NCBI GenBank assembly: GCA_020847375.1
Contig: JADLCB010000030.1
Location: forward strand, 1-35,345
Direction: 5' to 3'
Length of the DNA stretch: 35,345 nt
Source: Phycisphaerales bacterium
Lineage (GTDB): Bacteria > Planctomycetota > Phycisphaerae > Tepidisphaerales > Tepidisphaeraceae
Both the position numbers and the translations under genes were made by a program. The notes below the pieces were generated by a model. The model was not told where the DNA came from and made no database searches. It saw nothing but the letters and a program-made list of their open reading frames with translations. Numbering within the stretch: the first letter of the stretch is position 1; each line of letters starts with the position of its first letter. Positions 1 through 8,809 of the stretch are shown here, one piece after another.

Positions 1-825
1 AGCAAGGTCGAACAAGCCATCACACGACGCACGCGCGCCATTGTCGGGGTGGATTGTTTCGGACATCCCGGCGGCATGCGCGAACTGGAACAACTGGCGC
101 AAAAGCATGATCTGATGTTGATCGAGGATTCCTGTGAAGCCTTCGGCGGGCGCAGCGGTCAACGGGCGCTGGGTTCGTTCGGGCGGGCAGGCGTTTTTGC
201 CTTCTACCCGAATAAACAGATCACCACCGGCGAAGGGGGCATGATTGTCACGGATGATGATAACTTCGCTTCGACCTGTCGCACCTTGCGTAACCAGGGT
301 CGCCAGGGGATGTCATGGCTGGCGCATCAAAAGCTGGGGTACAACTACCGGCTGAGCGAGTTGAATGCGGCCTTGGGATTGGCGCAGACCCAGCGGCTGG
401 AGGAGATTCTCAACGAACGTCGCCGGGTTGCCAATTTGTACATGCAGCGGCTGATGACCAACCGTTATCTGGTTCTGCCGACGCTGGACAATGATTGCGT
501 CATGAGCTGGTTTGTCTTCGTGGTGCGTCTGAATGATCTGTTTGTCGCCGGTGATCGTGATGAAATCATGTGGCAGTTGCGCGAGCAGGGAATTGGTTGC
601 AATAATTATTTCCCGCCGATTCATCTTCAGCCGTATATGGCGGAGCAGTTTGGTCACAAATCGGGCGATTTCCCCGTGTGCGAATATGTTTCCAATCGCA
701 CGCTGGCGTTGCCGTTTTTCACCCGCATGACCGAAGCCCAGGTGCTGCGTGTCTGCGATACCCTCGAACGACTTCTGGAAAAACAACTCCTGCGACCCAA
801 CAGCCGGTTTCTGGACAACCTCTAA
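1..825 (+). CDS. DegT/DnrJ/EryC1/StrS-family PLP sugar aminotransferase, 5'-partial
   Basis: The frame is open from base 1, so the true start lies outside the window; a GTG at 49 is internal to the domain and is not the start. The family transfers an amino group from glutamate to a keto-sugar nucleotide, making amino sugars for surface polysaccharides. Visible are the IEDSCEAFGG block and FYPNKQITTGEGGM, whose Lys is the expected Schiff-base lysine for pyridoxal phosphate, followed by the LGYNYRLSELNAALG block that is very typical of the family. The C-terminal part (CNNYFPPIHLQPY) is also standard. The missing N-terminus should hold the start of the PLP-binding large domain. It lies 102 bases before a GT4 gene on the same strand, consistent with a role in sugar-nucleotide supply. 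The exact substrate cannot be read from sequence. Confidence 0.93.
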   Translation, partial: SKVEQAITRRTRAIVGVDCFGHPGGMRELEQLAQKHDLMLIEDSCEAFGGRSGQRALGSFGRAGVFAFYPNKQITTGEGGMIVTDDDNFASTCRTLRNQGRQGMSWLAHQKLGYNYRLSELNAALGLAQTQRLEEILNERRRVANLYMQRLMTNRYLVLPTLDNDCVMSWFVFVVRLNDLFVAGDRDEIMWQLREQGIGCNNYFPPIHLQPYMAEQFGHKSGDFPVCEYVSNRTLALPFFTRMTEAQVLRVCDTLERLLEKQLLRPNSRFLDNL

Positions 826-927
826 CCAGCCACCTGGGGGCAATGCCCGACATTGCGTGTTGCCGACGACATCGCTGCCGTCGCCAGCGAGACATTCGGC
901 TGAAAAATCAATAGAATCCGTCGGCAC

Positions 928-2094
928 TTGAAGATTGCCCTGATCATCCTCCATGCTGATGTGGCCCGCGGTGGAGCTGAACGCTACACCGTTGATCTGG
1001 CCAATCAGCTCACCCAGCGCGGGCATGGCGTGGCACTGATCGCCGGTTCGTTTGGCACGGGGATCAATACTGCTGTCGAGCGCGTGCCGTTAAAGATGAG
1101 CGGCGTTACCCGCCTGCAGCGCTACAAGCGGTTTTTGGCGGCTCTGGAAGCGCATCTGAAACAAACCCACTACGACATTACGCACGCCATGCTGCCGGTG
1201 TGGCAGTGCGATGTTTATCATCCCCATGCCGGTTTGGCAGCCCAGATGATGAGCGCCGGGCATCGTAAATATGAATCGCGCCTCAGACAGGGTGGGGCGT
1301 GGATGGCCAACCATCTTAATCCGCGCCGCCGGGCTTTTTACGCGGTCGAGCAGCACTTGCTCAACAGCACCAATCCGCCGGTGGTGCTGAATCTGTCCGA
1401 CTACATCCGCCAGACCGTTTTGGCTCATTATCCCGCCTTACCGGCGGACAGACTGCCAACGCTTTTCAATGCGGTGGATCTAAAGCGTTTTGATCCAGCC
1501 CGCGACCCATCCGCCCGTGCCCGCCAGCGCCAGGCAATGAATCTGGGTGATCATGATGTTGTCGCGCTCTTCATCGGTCAGGATTTTCAGCGCAAAGGCC
1601 TGCCCCAGGCGATTGCAGCCGTGCAGCAAATTCATGATCCGCGTCTGAAGCTGTTGGTGGTGGGGGCAGACCATGCCGGCGGGCATTTGCATAAAACGGA
1701 CACCGACAACTCGCGCGTTATTTATGTTGGGCCGACGGATGATCCGTATCCGTATTATCGTGCCGCCGATCTGTTCGTTTTGCCGACACGACATGATCCA
1801 TGCAGCCTCGTGGTGCTCGAAGCGCTGGCAATGGGTTTGCCGGTGATCAGCACCCGCATGAACGGCGCCTGCGAAATTATGACCAAGCAGCATGGATTTG
1901 TGCTGGATGATCCATCCGATATTCCCGCCCTGGAAGAATCGTTGCGCCAGTTGATGGATGAACCACGGCGGCGAGCGATGCAGGCGGCTTGTCTGGCGCT
2001 GCGAGCGGGGTTGTCACAGGAACATCATCTGGATCAGTTGCTGCGGATCTACCAGCAGCGGCTCAGCGCGCCGCCAATGCCATCACCTCGTTGA
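928..2094 (+). CDS. WaaG-like GT4 glycosyltransferase
   Basis: A 388-residue GT-B fold retaining glycosyltransferase that would add a sugar from a nucleotide donor to a lipid-linked or LPS-core acceptor at the inner membrane. The N-terminus MKIALIILHADVARGGAERY has the glycine-rich acceptor-side loop. The C-terminal donor domain carries VVALFIGQDFQRKGL and the GT4 signature around DPCSLVVLEALAMGLPVIST with the EX7E-type glutamates. The overall pattern, including the CDVYHPHAGL block, resembles the LPS-core enzyme WaaG/RfaG more than generic GT4s; that resemblance is a judgement from memory. The start is TTG at 928, chosen because the first strand of the domain begins there; no Shine-Dalgarno site is visible. 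It follows the aminotransferase and ends 68 bases from the convergent sucD. Confidence 0.88.
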   Translation: MKIALIILHADVARGGAERYTVDLANQLTQRGHGVALIAGSFGTGINTAVERVPLKMSGVTRLQRYKRFLAALEAHLKQTHYDITHAMLPVWQCDVYHPHAGLAAQMMSAGHRKYESRLRQGGAWMANHLNPRRRAFYAVEQHLLNSTNPPVVLNLSDYIRQTVLAHYPALPADRLPTLFNAVDLKRFDPARDPSARARQRQAMNLGDHDVVALFIGQDFQRKGLPQAIAAVQQIHDPRLKLLVVGADHAGGHLHKTDTDNSRVIYVGPTDDPYPYYRAADLFVLPTRHDPCSLVVLEALAMGLPVISTRMNGACEIMTKQHGFVLDDPSDIPALEESLRQLMDEPRRRAMQAACLALRAGLSQEHHLDQLLRIYQQRLSAPPMPSPR

Positions 2095-2162
2095 AGTTGC
2101 GGGGTTCAAACTCACGGTAACCGGTGTTGTCGGTGAATTGTCTCACACCGATCCACCCGGAT

Positions 2163-3092
2163 TTATGCGCTGATGCCCAGTGCCCGCGCCATGGTCTGGC
2201 CGATCGTGGCAGGGGAGTCCGCCACATGAATACCCGCAGCCTGCAGGTTTTTGATCTTGGCTTGCGCTGTATCGTCACCACCGGAAATAATGGCTCCGGC
2301 GTGCCCCATGCGCTTGCCGGCGGGAGCAGTGCGCCCGGCGATGAAGCCAACAATCGGTTTTTTCACATTGGCTTTGGCCCAGGCAGCAGCATCAGACTCA
2401 TCGCTGCCACCGATTTCACCAATCATGATGATGGCATCGGTCTGTGGGTCTTTGTTGAACAGATCAAGGCATTCGATGAAATTGATACCCTTGATCGGAT
2501 CGCCGCCGATACCCACAGCGGTACTCTGGCCAATACCGCGTGAGGCGCATTGCCAGACGGCTTCGTACGTCAGCGTACCTGAACGGCTGATGATGCCCAC
2601 GCTCTTGCCGCTGGCGGCTTTGTCCGTCGGCAGATGGATATAACCGGGCATGATGCCGATCTTGCACTGGCCTGGCGTGATAATGCCGGGGCAGTTTGGC
2701 CCGATCAGCACCGGCGGGGTTGAGCAGCAGCAACTGGTTGGCTGACGGCCAGCCATAAAGGCTTTGACCTTGATCATGTCCTGCACGGGAATGCCTTCGG
2801 TGATTGCGACAACCACTCGAATGCCAGCATCGACAGCCTCCATAATAGCGTCAGCAGCAAAAGGCGGAGGGACGAAAATCATGGTGGCATCGGCAGCGGT
2901 CGCCTGAACCGCCTGATGGACGGTATTGAAGATCGGCAGACCGTTGGCATCCTTCTGGCCGCCTTTGCCCGGCGTTACTCCGCCGACCATCTGCGTGCCG
3001 TAATCGAGGCAGCCTTTGGTGTGGAACGCCCCGGCTGCACCGGTAATACCCTGACAAATAACCTTGGTGTTGCTGTTGACCAGAATGCTCAT
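2163..3092 (-). CDS. sucD: Succinyl-CoA ligase [ADP/GDP-forming] subunit alpha
   Basis: TCA-cycle enzyme subunit that binds CoA and carries the phospho-histidine while converting succinyl-CoA, ADP/GDP and phosphate to succinate, CoA and ATP/GTP. The start is ATG at 3092, giving [18 protein letters not shown], which aligns with the known N-terminus; an in-frame TTG three codons earlier is less likely. The CoA-binding Rossmann part, GGVTPGKGG, the [13 protein letters not shown] block, [19 protein letters not shown] and the active-site His in [11 protein letters not shown] are all present. Relative to E. coli SucD there are about nine extra residues before LIGPNCPG, reading [12 protein letters not shown], an odd low-complexity stretch that may reflect a compensated frameshift (see findings). 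No sucC is in the window; the gene is surrounded by glycosyltransferase genes. Confidence 0.95.
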   Translation of the reverse strand: MSILVNSNTKVICQGITGAAGAFHTKGCLDYGTQMVGGVTPGKGGQKDANGLPIFNTVHQAVQATAADATMIFVPPPFAADAIMEAVDAGIRVVVAITEGIPVQDMIKVKAFMAGRQPTSCCCSTPPVLIGPNCPGIITPGQCKIGIMPGYIHLPTDKAASGKSVGIISRSGTLTYEAVWQCASRGIGQSTAVGIGGDPIKGINFIECLDLFNKDPQTDAIIMIGEIGGSDESDAAAWAKANVKKPIVGFIAGRTAPAGKRMGHAGAIISGGDDTAQAKIKNLQAAGIHVADSPATIGQTMARALGISA

Positions 3093-3152
3093 AATTGCCA
3101 AGCCTAAATTGCGTCGCCCCGGTGGGCAAGTAAATGGACACTCGTCCTTAAA

Positions 3153-3158
3153 ATTATA
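3153..3158 (-). promoter_or_regulatory. Candidate -10 box (TATAAT) for sucD
   Basis: On the minus strand a perfect TATAAT lies 60 bases before the sucD ATG, in the gap after the upstream GT2 stop. No good -35 match is seen at 16-18 bases, so this rests on the -10 hexamer and its position alone. It would let sucD be expressed independently of the glycosyltransferases upstream. Confidence 0.4.
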
Positions 3159-3167
3159 CGGTAAATT

Positions 3168-4076
3168 TCAGAACCATTTGATATTGCGCTCCTGGCAGGC
3201 AGCGAAATGCCAGTTGTACATCAAAAGCAGACGTCTGCCGATCAGCACGCGCAGGCAAGCCATGGTCCACATGAACGCGATGAAACGCCGCCGCGTGCAG
3301 GTGGGGGGTTTGTCGTAACACCCCTTGAGATCAAAATGTTTGTAGAGAAAGCGATAAATCCGGGCTAATCCGCCCCACAGCGGGCCGTGTTTGTGAACCA
3401 GTCGGAATGCTTCCTTGGCAAAGAGCTTTCCAGCCGTGCCAGTTTTATTGGTGTCGGAAAAATAATAACGCGACAACACTTGGTCGGTTACATGCAGTTT
3501 GGCACCGGCTTTTTTCATCCGTGCCCACAAATCCCAGTCAAAACCGAGATGGTAGGTGGTGTCGAGCTGCCCCAGTTGCTGATGAAGCTGGGTGCGCCAG
3601 AAGGTGCTGGGTTGTTCGACGATGTTCTGAATGCCAATTTTTTTCCAGGTGTCGGGATCGCCTCCTGCCAGAAATCGTGTTGTCCCATCAGGCATGATGC
3701 GCTGACATTTGCCGGTTACAACATCCAACGCTGGATCAGCAGCAAAAAGTGCTGCCACATGATGCAGCGCACCAGGCAATAGTTCATCATCGGCGCACAG
3801 CCAGCCACGAATTTCCCCGTCTGCCCGGGCAAACCCTTTGTTCAGACCGTCCGCCTGGCCTTTGTCTTTTTCCACGATCAATACGGAAAATCGATCACGG
3901 TATTTTTCGATGATTGCGCGCGATTCATCCGTGCTGCATGAATCAGCCATGATTAACTGCAACTGCGGATACTCCTGAGCCAGCAGGGAATCAATGCATC
4001 GCTGCAACACTGGCCCGGAATTATAATTGGGGATGACGATGGAAAAGGTGGGTAACATATTGGGGGCAGACCGCAT
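3168..4076 (-). CDS. GT2-family glycosyltransferase
   Basis: A 302-residue GT-A fold inverting glycosyltransferase, cytoplasmic or membrane-associated. It begins with FSIVIPNYNSG, continues with MADSCSTDES (nucleotide-binding DxD-like region), KDKGQADGLNKGF and GWLCADDELLPGAL, where ADD takes the place of the usual SDD metal-binding motif. The later block LGFDWDLWARMKKAGAKLH is typical of this subgroup. The start at 4076 overlaps the stop of the upstream GT2 gene by one base (TAATG), indicating translational coupling; a second ATG at 4058 (MLPTF) is also possible. It is clearly paralogous to the GT2 at 6052-6969. It is probably transcribed with the GT2 upstream and lies 75 bases before the sucD start. 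The acceptor sugar is unknown. Confidence 0.9.
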   Translation of the reverse strand: MRSAPNMLPTFSIVIPNYNSGPVLQRCIDSLLAQEYPQLQLIMADSCSTDESRAIIEKYRDRFSVLIVEKDKGQADGLNKGFARADGEIRGWLCADDELLPGALHHVAALFAADPALDVVTGKCQRIMPDGTTRFLAGGDPDTWKKIGIQNIVEQPSTFWRTQLHQQLGQLDTTYHLGFDWDLWARMKKAGAKLHVTDQVLSRYYFSDTNKTGTAGKLFAKEAFRLVHKHGPLWGGLARIYRFLYKHFDLKGCYDKPPTCTRRRFIAFMWTMACLRVLIGRRLLLMYNWHFAACQERNIKWF

Positions 4077-5041
4077 TATTCTCCAGAGGTGGTTTTAATC
4101 TCCTCGGGAAAAAAAGGTTCAACCTTGGCCAGATCCGTGGGGATGGTGCGTGCCTCTTTCATGTAACCGATATCCCAGAACCACATCATGACTCCGATCG
4201 TGCGCGATGTCTTCAGACGATACCCCAATCGGGCCAGGCACATCCACCAGCCAAACCGCTGTATCGGCACGCCCATGACACGTTGCAAGACAACGTAAGA
4301 GCGCCCATGCCCCTTGATCAGGCGGGCGAAGTAACCAAGTTTCAAACGCTGCTTCTTGATGAAATGCTGCAATTTGAGGCTTGGCTGATACGAACAGGCG
4401 TAACCCAGACGATTGGCGACGCGCGCGAAAAGCGAATCTTCGCCGCTGAGCAGCGCCGTGCCACTGCGGCCAAGGTTTCCCGCGTGCGGGACATCGTTCA
4501 GTATCTGACAAAATTGCTCGGCCACATCGCGCCGGGTGACCATGCCCGCCCCGATCGGTTCCCACGGCCCCCAGTGCTGCTTGGTGCTGGTGATCACTTC
4601 CTGGCCATGGTCGCGCACGCCCAGATAAGGCAGCAGCCGTGTTTTCCATTTACCCACAGGTCGTTCCAGAACGGCCTGACTGATACCGCCATAGGCGCCC
4701 AGTGCAGGGTTGGCTTCATGGATGGACAGGGCGGTTTGCAGGTAGTTTTTATCAAGGAAATTGTCATCATCGACAAAGACGAACAAATCGCCGCGTGCTT
4801 CGATAATACCGGCGATTCGGGCGTAACTCAGCCCCGGTCGCGGCTGGCGAACCAGACGCAGCGTCATTTCCCGGTCTTTACGCAAGTCGTCAATCGCCAG
4901 CGGCGGGTTGGAGTTGTTATCAACGACGATGACCTCATAGCTTGTCGTAGCCAATGTCTGCTGATCGATACTATCCAGCACACGCTGAAAAATATCCATT
5001 CGCGGGTTGACGGTGCAGATGATGACGGAGACACAGGTCAT
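4076..5041 (-). CDS. GT2-family glycosyltransferase
   Basis: A 321-residue GT-A type glycosyltransferase. It has the N-terminal strand VSVIICTVNPR, the VVDNNSNPP nucleotide-binding region, the PGLSYARIAGI block and the metal-binding FVFVDDDNFLD. The GAGMVTRRDVAEQF and LLSGEDSLFARVANRLGY segments match the acceptor-side region of this family. A hydrophobic stretch near residues 240-290 could give membrane association. The start is ATG at 5041. The last base of its TAA stop is shared with the ATG of the next GT2 gene, so the two are coupled. The FkbM methyltransferase gene lies 90 bases upstream on the same strand, suggesting one FkbM-GT2-GT2 transcription unit devoted to decorating a glycan. 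Confidence 0.9.
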   Translation of the reverse strand: MTCVSVIICTVNPRMDIFQRVLDSIDQQTLATTSYEVIVVDNNSNPPLAIDDLRKDREMTLRLVRQPRPGLSYARIAGIIEARGDLFVFVDDDNFLDKNYLQTALSIHEANPALGAYGGISQAVLERPVGKWKTRLLPYLGVRDHGQEVITSTKQHWGPWEPIGAGMVTRRDVAEQFCQILNDVPHAGNLGRSGTALLSGEDSLFARVANRLGYACSYQPSLKLQHFIKKQRLKLGYFARLIKGHGRSYVVLQRVMGVPIQRFGWWMCLARLGYRLKTSRTIGVMMWFWDIGYMKEARTIPTDLAKVEPFFPEEIKTTSGE

Positions 5042-5131
5042 GGAAAATAATTAATCGTATTGGTTGTCGCGATGCCGGTTTCAATTGCCGTAGTTGTCGC
5101 CAATTGCGCTAACGGCCTTGTGCTGCAGATG

Positions 5132-5845
5132 TTACATCCAGCGGTCAGAGTTCAGCAGCAGTCCACCCTCCCGGGCAAAAACAATGTCAATCTGGGCCAG
5201 ATCGTTCTGATGCGGGCGACGCAGACTGCCCGCCAGATCGAACATGCGATAACCGTTTTGTGTCATATGAGCAATAATTTCATGTGCCAGCGGGCACTCA
5301 GGCATGAAACGATAAAAATTGGTTTCAATGATAAAAGCATTCGCGGTATCGAACATTTTTGCTCCGCCGCGCAAAACGTGCATCTCAAAACCCTGCACAT
5401 CGATCTTGACCAGATCAGGTGGGGCGATTTTTCCTTCCGTCAGCAGGTTGTCGATGCTCTCCACCGGAATACGACGCTGGCGGCTCGGATCCGCCCCGGG
5501 ATAATCCAGAGCGCTTGAACCATCGCAGTCGGGCGTCATGTTCATCGTGATTTCGCCCCGTGTTTCGCCGACTGCGGTTAACAGGTAATGAAACCGAGGA
5601 TCGCGCTGAACGATTTGTTGAAGCGACGATTCACTCTCGCTGAGCGGGTCGATCATGTAAAAATGAGCCTGTTTCCAGCGGCTGCCAGCCCGCAAACTCC
5701 AGTAACCCTTGGCTGAACCAATATCCAGAACGACTTTGGGCGCATAGCCCCGTTCCACCAGGTGATCCAGCGCTTGATCCATTTCATCTTTTTGCATGAC
5801 AGAACCTTTGAACCAACCGGCCAGTAACTGGATCATCCTACCCAC
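5132..5845 (-). CDS. FkbM-family SAM-dependent methyltransferase
   Basis: Methyltransferase of the FkbM family, which O-methylates sugars or other small molecules using S-adenosylmethionine. Motif I is VVLDIGSAKGYWSL (about residues 37-50); the family block DLVKIDVQGFEMHVLRGG is near residue 140, followed by IIETNFYRF. The 237-residue length is normal. The GTG at 5845 sits four bases after a strong GGAGG (5851-5855 on the complement) and is preferred; an ATG at 5836 is the alternative. A perfect six-base hairpin lies just upstream of this ribosome-binding site. The position at the head of a GT2-GT2 set implies methylation of a surface glycan, but the substrate is not determined by sequence. 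Confidence 0.9.
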   Translation of the reverse strand: MGRMIQLLAGWFKGSVMQKDEMDQALDHLVERGYAPKVVLDIGSAKGYWSLRAGSRWKQAHFYMIDPLSESESSLQQIVQRDPRFHYLLTAVGETRGEITMNMTPDCDGSSALDYPGADPSRQRRIPVESIDNLLTEGKIAPPDLVKIDVQGFEMHVLRGGAKMFDTANAFIIETNFYRFMPECPLAHEIIAHMTQNGYRMFDLAGSLRRPHQNDLAQIDIVFAREGGLLLNSDRWM

Positions 5846-5858
5846 AAAACCTCCGTAT

Positions 5859-5874
5859 CAGGCGCGGGCCTGAC
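5859..5874 (-). promoter_or_regulatory. Hairpin next to the ribosome-binding site of the FkbM gene
   Basis: TCAGGC and GCCTGA form a perfect 6-base-pair stem with a 4-base loop. On the minus strand it ends three bases before the GGAGG of the FkbM gene. It could affect ribosome access or be part of an operator; there is no T-tract, so a terminator is unlikely. Confidence 0.35.
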
Positions 5875-6051
5875 ATTTACGGCGGCGCGCAAGCCGTGAA
5901 GCATAACAAAACCCACGCCTGGCTTCCAATGACAGACAGCATATCGACCGCAGCGTCAGATACAGCACAGCAGCGATGAAACGAACAAGGTCCGATATTT
6001 TCCCGCCGCACGTGCAGATCAGGGCAATTTTCCTATACTGCCTTGAACCCT

Positions 6052-6969
6052 ATGGCCCAGTTGCCCCGGATCAGCATCGTCACCCCTTCGTACAACCAAG
6101 GGCCTTATATCGAGGCAACCATCCGCAGCGTGCTGGAGCAGGGTTATCCGAATCTGAGCTACATCGTGATGGATGGTGGATCGACTGATCAGACGGTGCA
6201 GATTCTTCGACGTTATGAAAACCAGCTGCAGTGGGTCAGCCAGAAGGATGATGGGCAGGCCGATGCGATCAATCGCGGGTTTGCCGGGGTTGAAGGAGAG
6301 GTGCTGGGTTGGTTGAACTCGGATGATACGCTGGCACCGGGGGCACTGCACTTGGCGGGGGAGTATCTGCGCGATCATCCAAACGTGGCGCTCGTCTACG
6401 GCCAGGCCAATTTCATTGATCCACGCGGAAAATATCTGGGACGATGCGCACATATCGAACCATTTAACCACCACCGATTGCGCTATTTTTCGGATTTTAT
6501 TGTTCAACCGGCTGCTTTTTTTCGGCGCAGTGCGTTTGAAGCCGTTGGTGGATTGGATAAATCCCTGCACTGGTCGATGGATTATGATTTGTGGTTGAAG
6601 CTGGCATCAGCCGGATATGCGATGCAGCACATTGCGCCCGTGCTGGCCAATTATCGCTGGTTTGGCGGGAATAAGTCAGCCATCGGCGGAATGAAGCGCT
6701 TGGAGGAGCTACAGCGGGTTGTCGAGCGCCATGGAATTAAAAAACTGCCAGCCTATTTCTGCCTTGAAGCAGCGTATGCCCATGGTGGGGTGGGGCTGGC
6801 GGCGCTCAAAGCAGGGCGACTTACCGAAGCGGCGGGGCGATTTTGTCGCGCCGCTGCGGCCGTGCTTGGTTCGCCCGATGCGATGATAAGTCTGGCAAAT
6901 CCGCAGACCTGGCAGACGATCTGGACGGGCCAGGTTCTGCGCCGACGAACGCGCGGCAGTGATGGTTGA
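6052..6969 (+). CDS. GT2-family glycosyltransferase
   Basis: A GT-A type glycosyltransferase of about 305 residues. It begins MAQLPRISIVTPSYNQG, then VMDGGSTDQTVQIL, KDDGQADAINRGFAG and LGWLNSDDTLAPGAL (intact SDD metal site), then HWSMDYDLWLKLASAGY. This order matches the GT2 at 3168-4076, with SDD here against ADD there, so the two are likely paralogues. The ATG at 6052 is chosen; a TTG at 6043 is in frame. A TATACT hexamer at 6034-6039 is so close that a promoter there would leave almost no leader, and no Shine-Dalgarno site is visible. It is divergent from the FkbM gene and convergent with the histidine kinase. The C-terminal 80 residues are alanine-rich and less conserved. Confidence 0.9.
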   Translation: MAQLPRISIVTPSYNQGPYIEATIRSVLEQGYPNLSYIVMDGGSTDQTVQILRRYENQLQWVSQKDDGQADAINRGFAGVEGEVLGWLNSDDTLAPGALHLAGEYLRDHPNVALVYGQANFIDPRGKYLGRCAHIEPFNHHRLRYFSDFIVQPAAFFRRSAFEAVGGLDKSLHWSMDYDLWLKLASAGYAMQHIAPVLANYRWFGGNKSAIGGMKRLEELQRVVERHGIKKLPAYFCLEAAYAHGGVGLAALKAGRLTEAAGRFCRAAAAVLGSPDAMISLANPQTWQTIWTGQVLRRRTRGSDG

Positions 6970-7031
6970 GCAGGGTGGCTGCATTTTCCGCTTACCCATT
7001 CACGCCATTAACGATTCAGATATTCGACCAT

Positions 7032-8741
7032 TCATGCGCGCGGGCCGTGCGTTTGCGACGGATCCGCCAGCCCTGCGTGATAAACCGGCAGGCGGACGGT
7101 AAACGTCGTACCGTCCCTGGGGTTGCTTTTAACGCTGATGCTGCCTTCGTGCTCATCGACAATTTTACGCGCCACCGCCAGACCAAGCCCCGTGCCGCGA
7201 TTGCCCTTGGTGCTGTGAAACAGTTCAAAAACATGGGGCATCATCGTTTCGGCGATGCCGCCACCGTTGTCGATCACTTCAAGAACGGCTTGGCGCGCCG
7301 ATTCATCCCAGCGTCCGATGATGTGCACCAGACCGTCGCCGGGTTTGACTGCATCCAGGGCATTGCTGAGCAGATTCATGACCACCTGATGAATACCGTC
7401 AGGATCCATCGGCAGGGCAGGCATATCGGGGTCGATATCCGCAACCACCATGACCTCACGCTGGTTGGCGCTGTTGGCGACCAGCTCCAGACAATCCTCG
7501 ACAATCGAACGCAGTTGCACCAGCTCCAGCCGCGGCTGGCGCTCTTTGGAATAGGCCAGCAGATTGGTTGTCAAACTGAAAATCTTTTCCAGATTGCGAT
7601 CAACAATGTCCCACCCTTTTTTAGCCTGCTCAACGTTGCCATTACGCAGTCCGATTTCCACCACATCCGCTCCGCCCCGCAGCGCCTGCAGAATGTTCTT
7701 GATCGAGTGCGACAGGGCGGCGGTGGTCTCGCCGACAGCAGCCAGACGCTCCGCCTGAACGTGGGCGCGATAGAGTTTGGCGTTTTGCATCGCCAGGCCG
7801 GCTTGCAATCCGATTGTGGTCAGCAGACGCAGTTGATCCGGCGAATAGGTGTAATTTTTAACGGACGAATCGATATAGATGACGCCCAGGATGTCTTCGC
7901 CGGGCGATTTGGCATCCATTTTACGCGCCTTGATCGGTACGCAGATGGCTGAACGAATTCCCAGATTGTGTACGCTTTTGCCTTTGGAAAAGCGTTGGTC
8001 AGTCATGGCGTTGCTGGAAAGCACACCTTCGCCGCTGCGCATCACATGGTTGATGATGGTGCGTGAAGCGTGAATACGCGGAGTTGCATCGGTGGTGGCC
8101 GGTGCGTTATCGGCGGATTTGCCGCCATTGCCTTCTTCACGGCTGCGGACAACTTTGGGAATCAGCTCATTGCGCTTTTCATCAACCAGCAGAATAATAC
8201 CGCGATCCGCCTTGATGTGTTCAAAGACCAGATCCATGACCACATCGAGCACTTGATCCACATCAAAACTGGAACCCAGCGTAGCGCCAAGCTGGTAGAG
8301 CAGGCGCAGATTGGTCATGGCGGCAGCGGCGGGTTCGGGTACAGCCAGCACCATCGAATCTTCGTTGCTGGGCATGGTGTGCATGATGGCGCTGTCCATG
8401 CCTGCCTCTTCGCCGGCGAGTTTGACGCTGCCGCTGCTGGTGCGCGATATGCCGGGCTGGGCACCAAAGACCATCAGCGTGCGCCCGATGCGGATCTGGT
8501 CACCCAGTTTTAACTCATACTTGCGCTCGACGCGCGTTCCGTTGATAAATGTGCCATTGGCGCTGCCCATGTCCAACAGAACCCATTTGCCTTCCATCGG
8601 ATGCAGCTCGCAGTGCTTGCGCGAGACCGTGTTGTCGGTCAATGGTATCTGACGACTATCGCGGCCAAGCATGGCTGGGGCATCAGGCAATTCATAACGC
8701 CTGCCCTTGTCCGGACCTTGTATGACCAGAAGTGTCAGCAC
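7032..8741 (-). CDS. FHA-GAF-histidine kinase
   Basis: A 569-residue cytoplasmic sensor kinase without membrane segments. The N-terminal FHA domain (about 1-95) has the phosphothreonine-binding residues GRDSR and TVSRKH plus GSANGTFINGTRV. A GAF domain (about 150-325) follows, ending GVIYIDSS and TIGLQAGLAMQNAKL. The dimerisation and phosphoacceptor helix has His345 in ALSHSIKN. The ATPase domain has the N box NLLSNALDA, G1 DNGGGI, F box FELFHST and G2 RGTGLGLAVARK. It should autophosphorylate in response to a ligand or to phosphoprotein binding through FHA; this FHA-GAF-kinase layout is common in Planctomycetota. The start is GTG at 8741, where the FHA strand begins. No response regulator is adjacent, so the partner is unknown. 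Confidence 0.93.
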   Translation of the reverse strand: MLTLLVIQGPDKGRRYELPDAPAMLGRDSRQIPLTDNTVSRKHCELHPMEGKWVLLDMGSANGTFINGTRVERKYELKLGDQIRIGRTLMVFGAQPGISRTSSGSVKLAGEEAGMDSAIMHTMPSNEDSMVLAVPEPAAAAMTNLRLLYQLGATLGSSFDVDQVLDVVMDLVFEHIKADRGIILLVDEKRNELIPKVVRSREEGNGGKSADNAPATTDATPRIHASRTIINHVMRSGEGVLSSNAMTDQRFSKGKSVHNLGIRSAICVPIKARKMDAKSPGEDILGVIYIDSSVKNYTYSPDQLRLLTTIGLQAGLAMQNAKLYRAHVQAERLAAVGETTAALSHSIKNILQALRGGADVVEIGLRNGNVEQAKKGWDIVDRNLEKIFSLTTNLLAYSKERQPRLELVQLRSIVEDCLELVANSANQREVMVVADIDPDMPALPMDPDGIHQVVMNLLSNALDAVKPGDGLVHIIGRWDESARQAVLEVIDNGGGIAETMMPHVFELFHSTKGNRGTGLGLAVARKIVDEHEGSISVKSNPRDGTTFTVRLPVYHAGLADPSQTHGPRA

Positions 8742-8809
8742 AAGTGAATTGTCGCTTGGCGGAGTGATTTTGTCATCGGCTCAGACGCTGCAATGAAAAA
8801 AATACCGGT

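Noticed and set aside
313..1026. Long open frame on the minus strand across the aminotransferase and GT4 genes
   Set aside because: It is antisense to two convincing genes and encodes no recognisable domain.
2130..2151. TCGGTG/CACCGA hairpin between GT4 and sucD as a bidirectional terminator
   Set aside because: Six-base stem without a T-run on either strand; too weak to annotate.
6966..7952. 328-residue open frame on the plus strand
   Set aside because: Antisense to the histidine kinase; it has the low-complexity His/Gln-rich look of a shadow frame.
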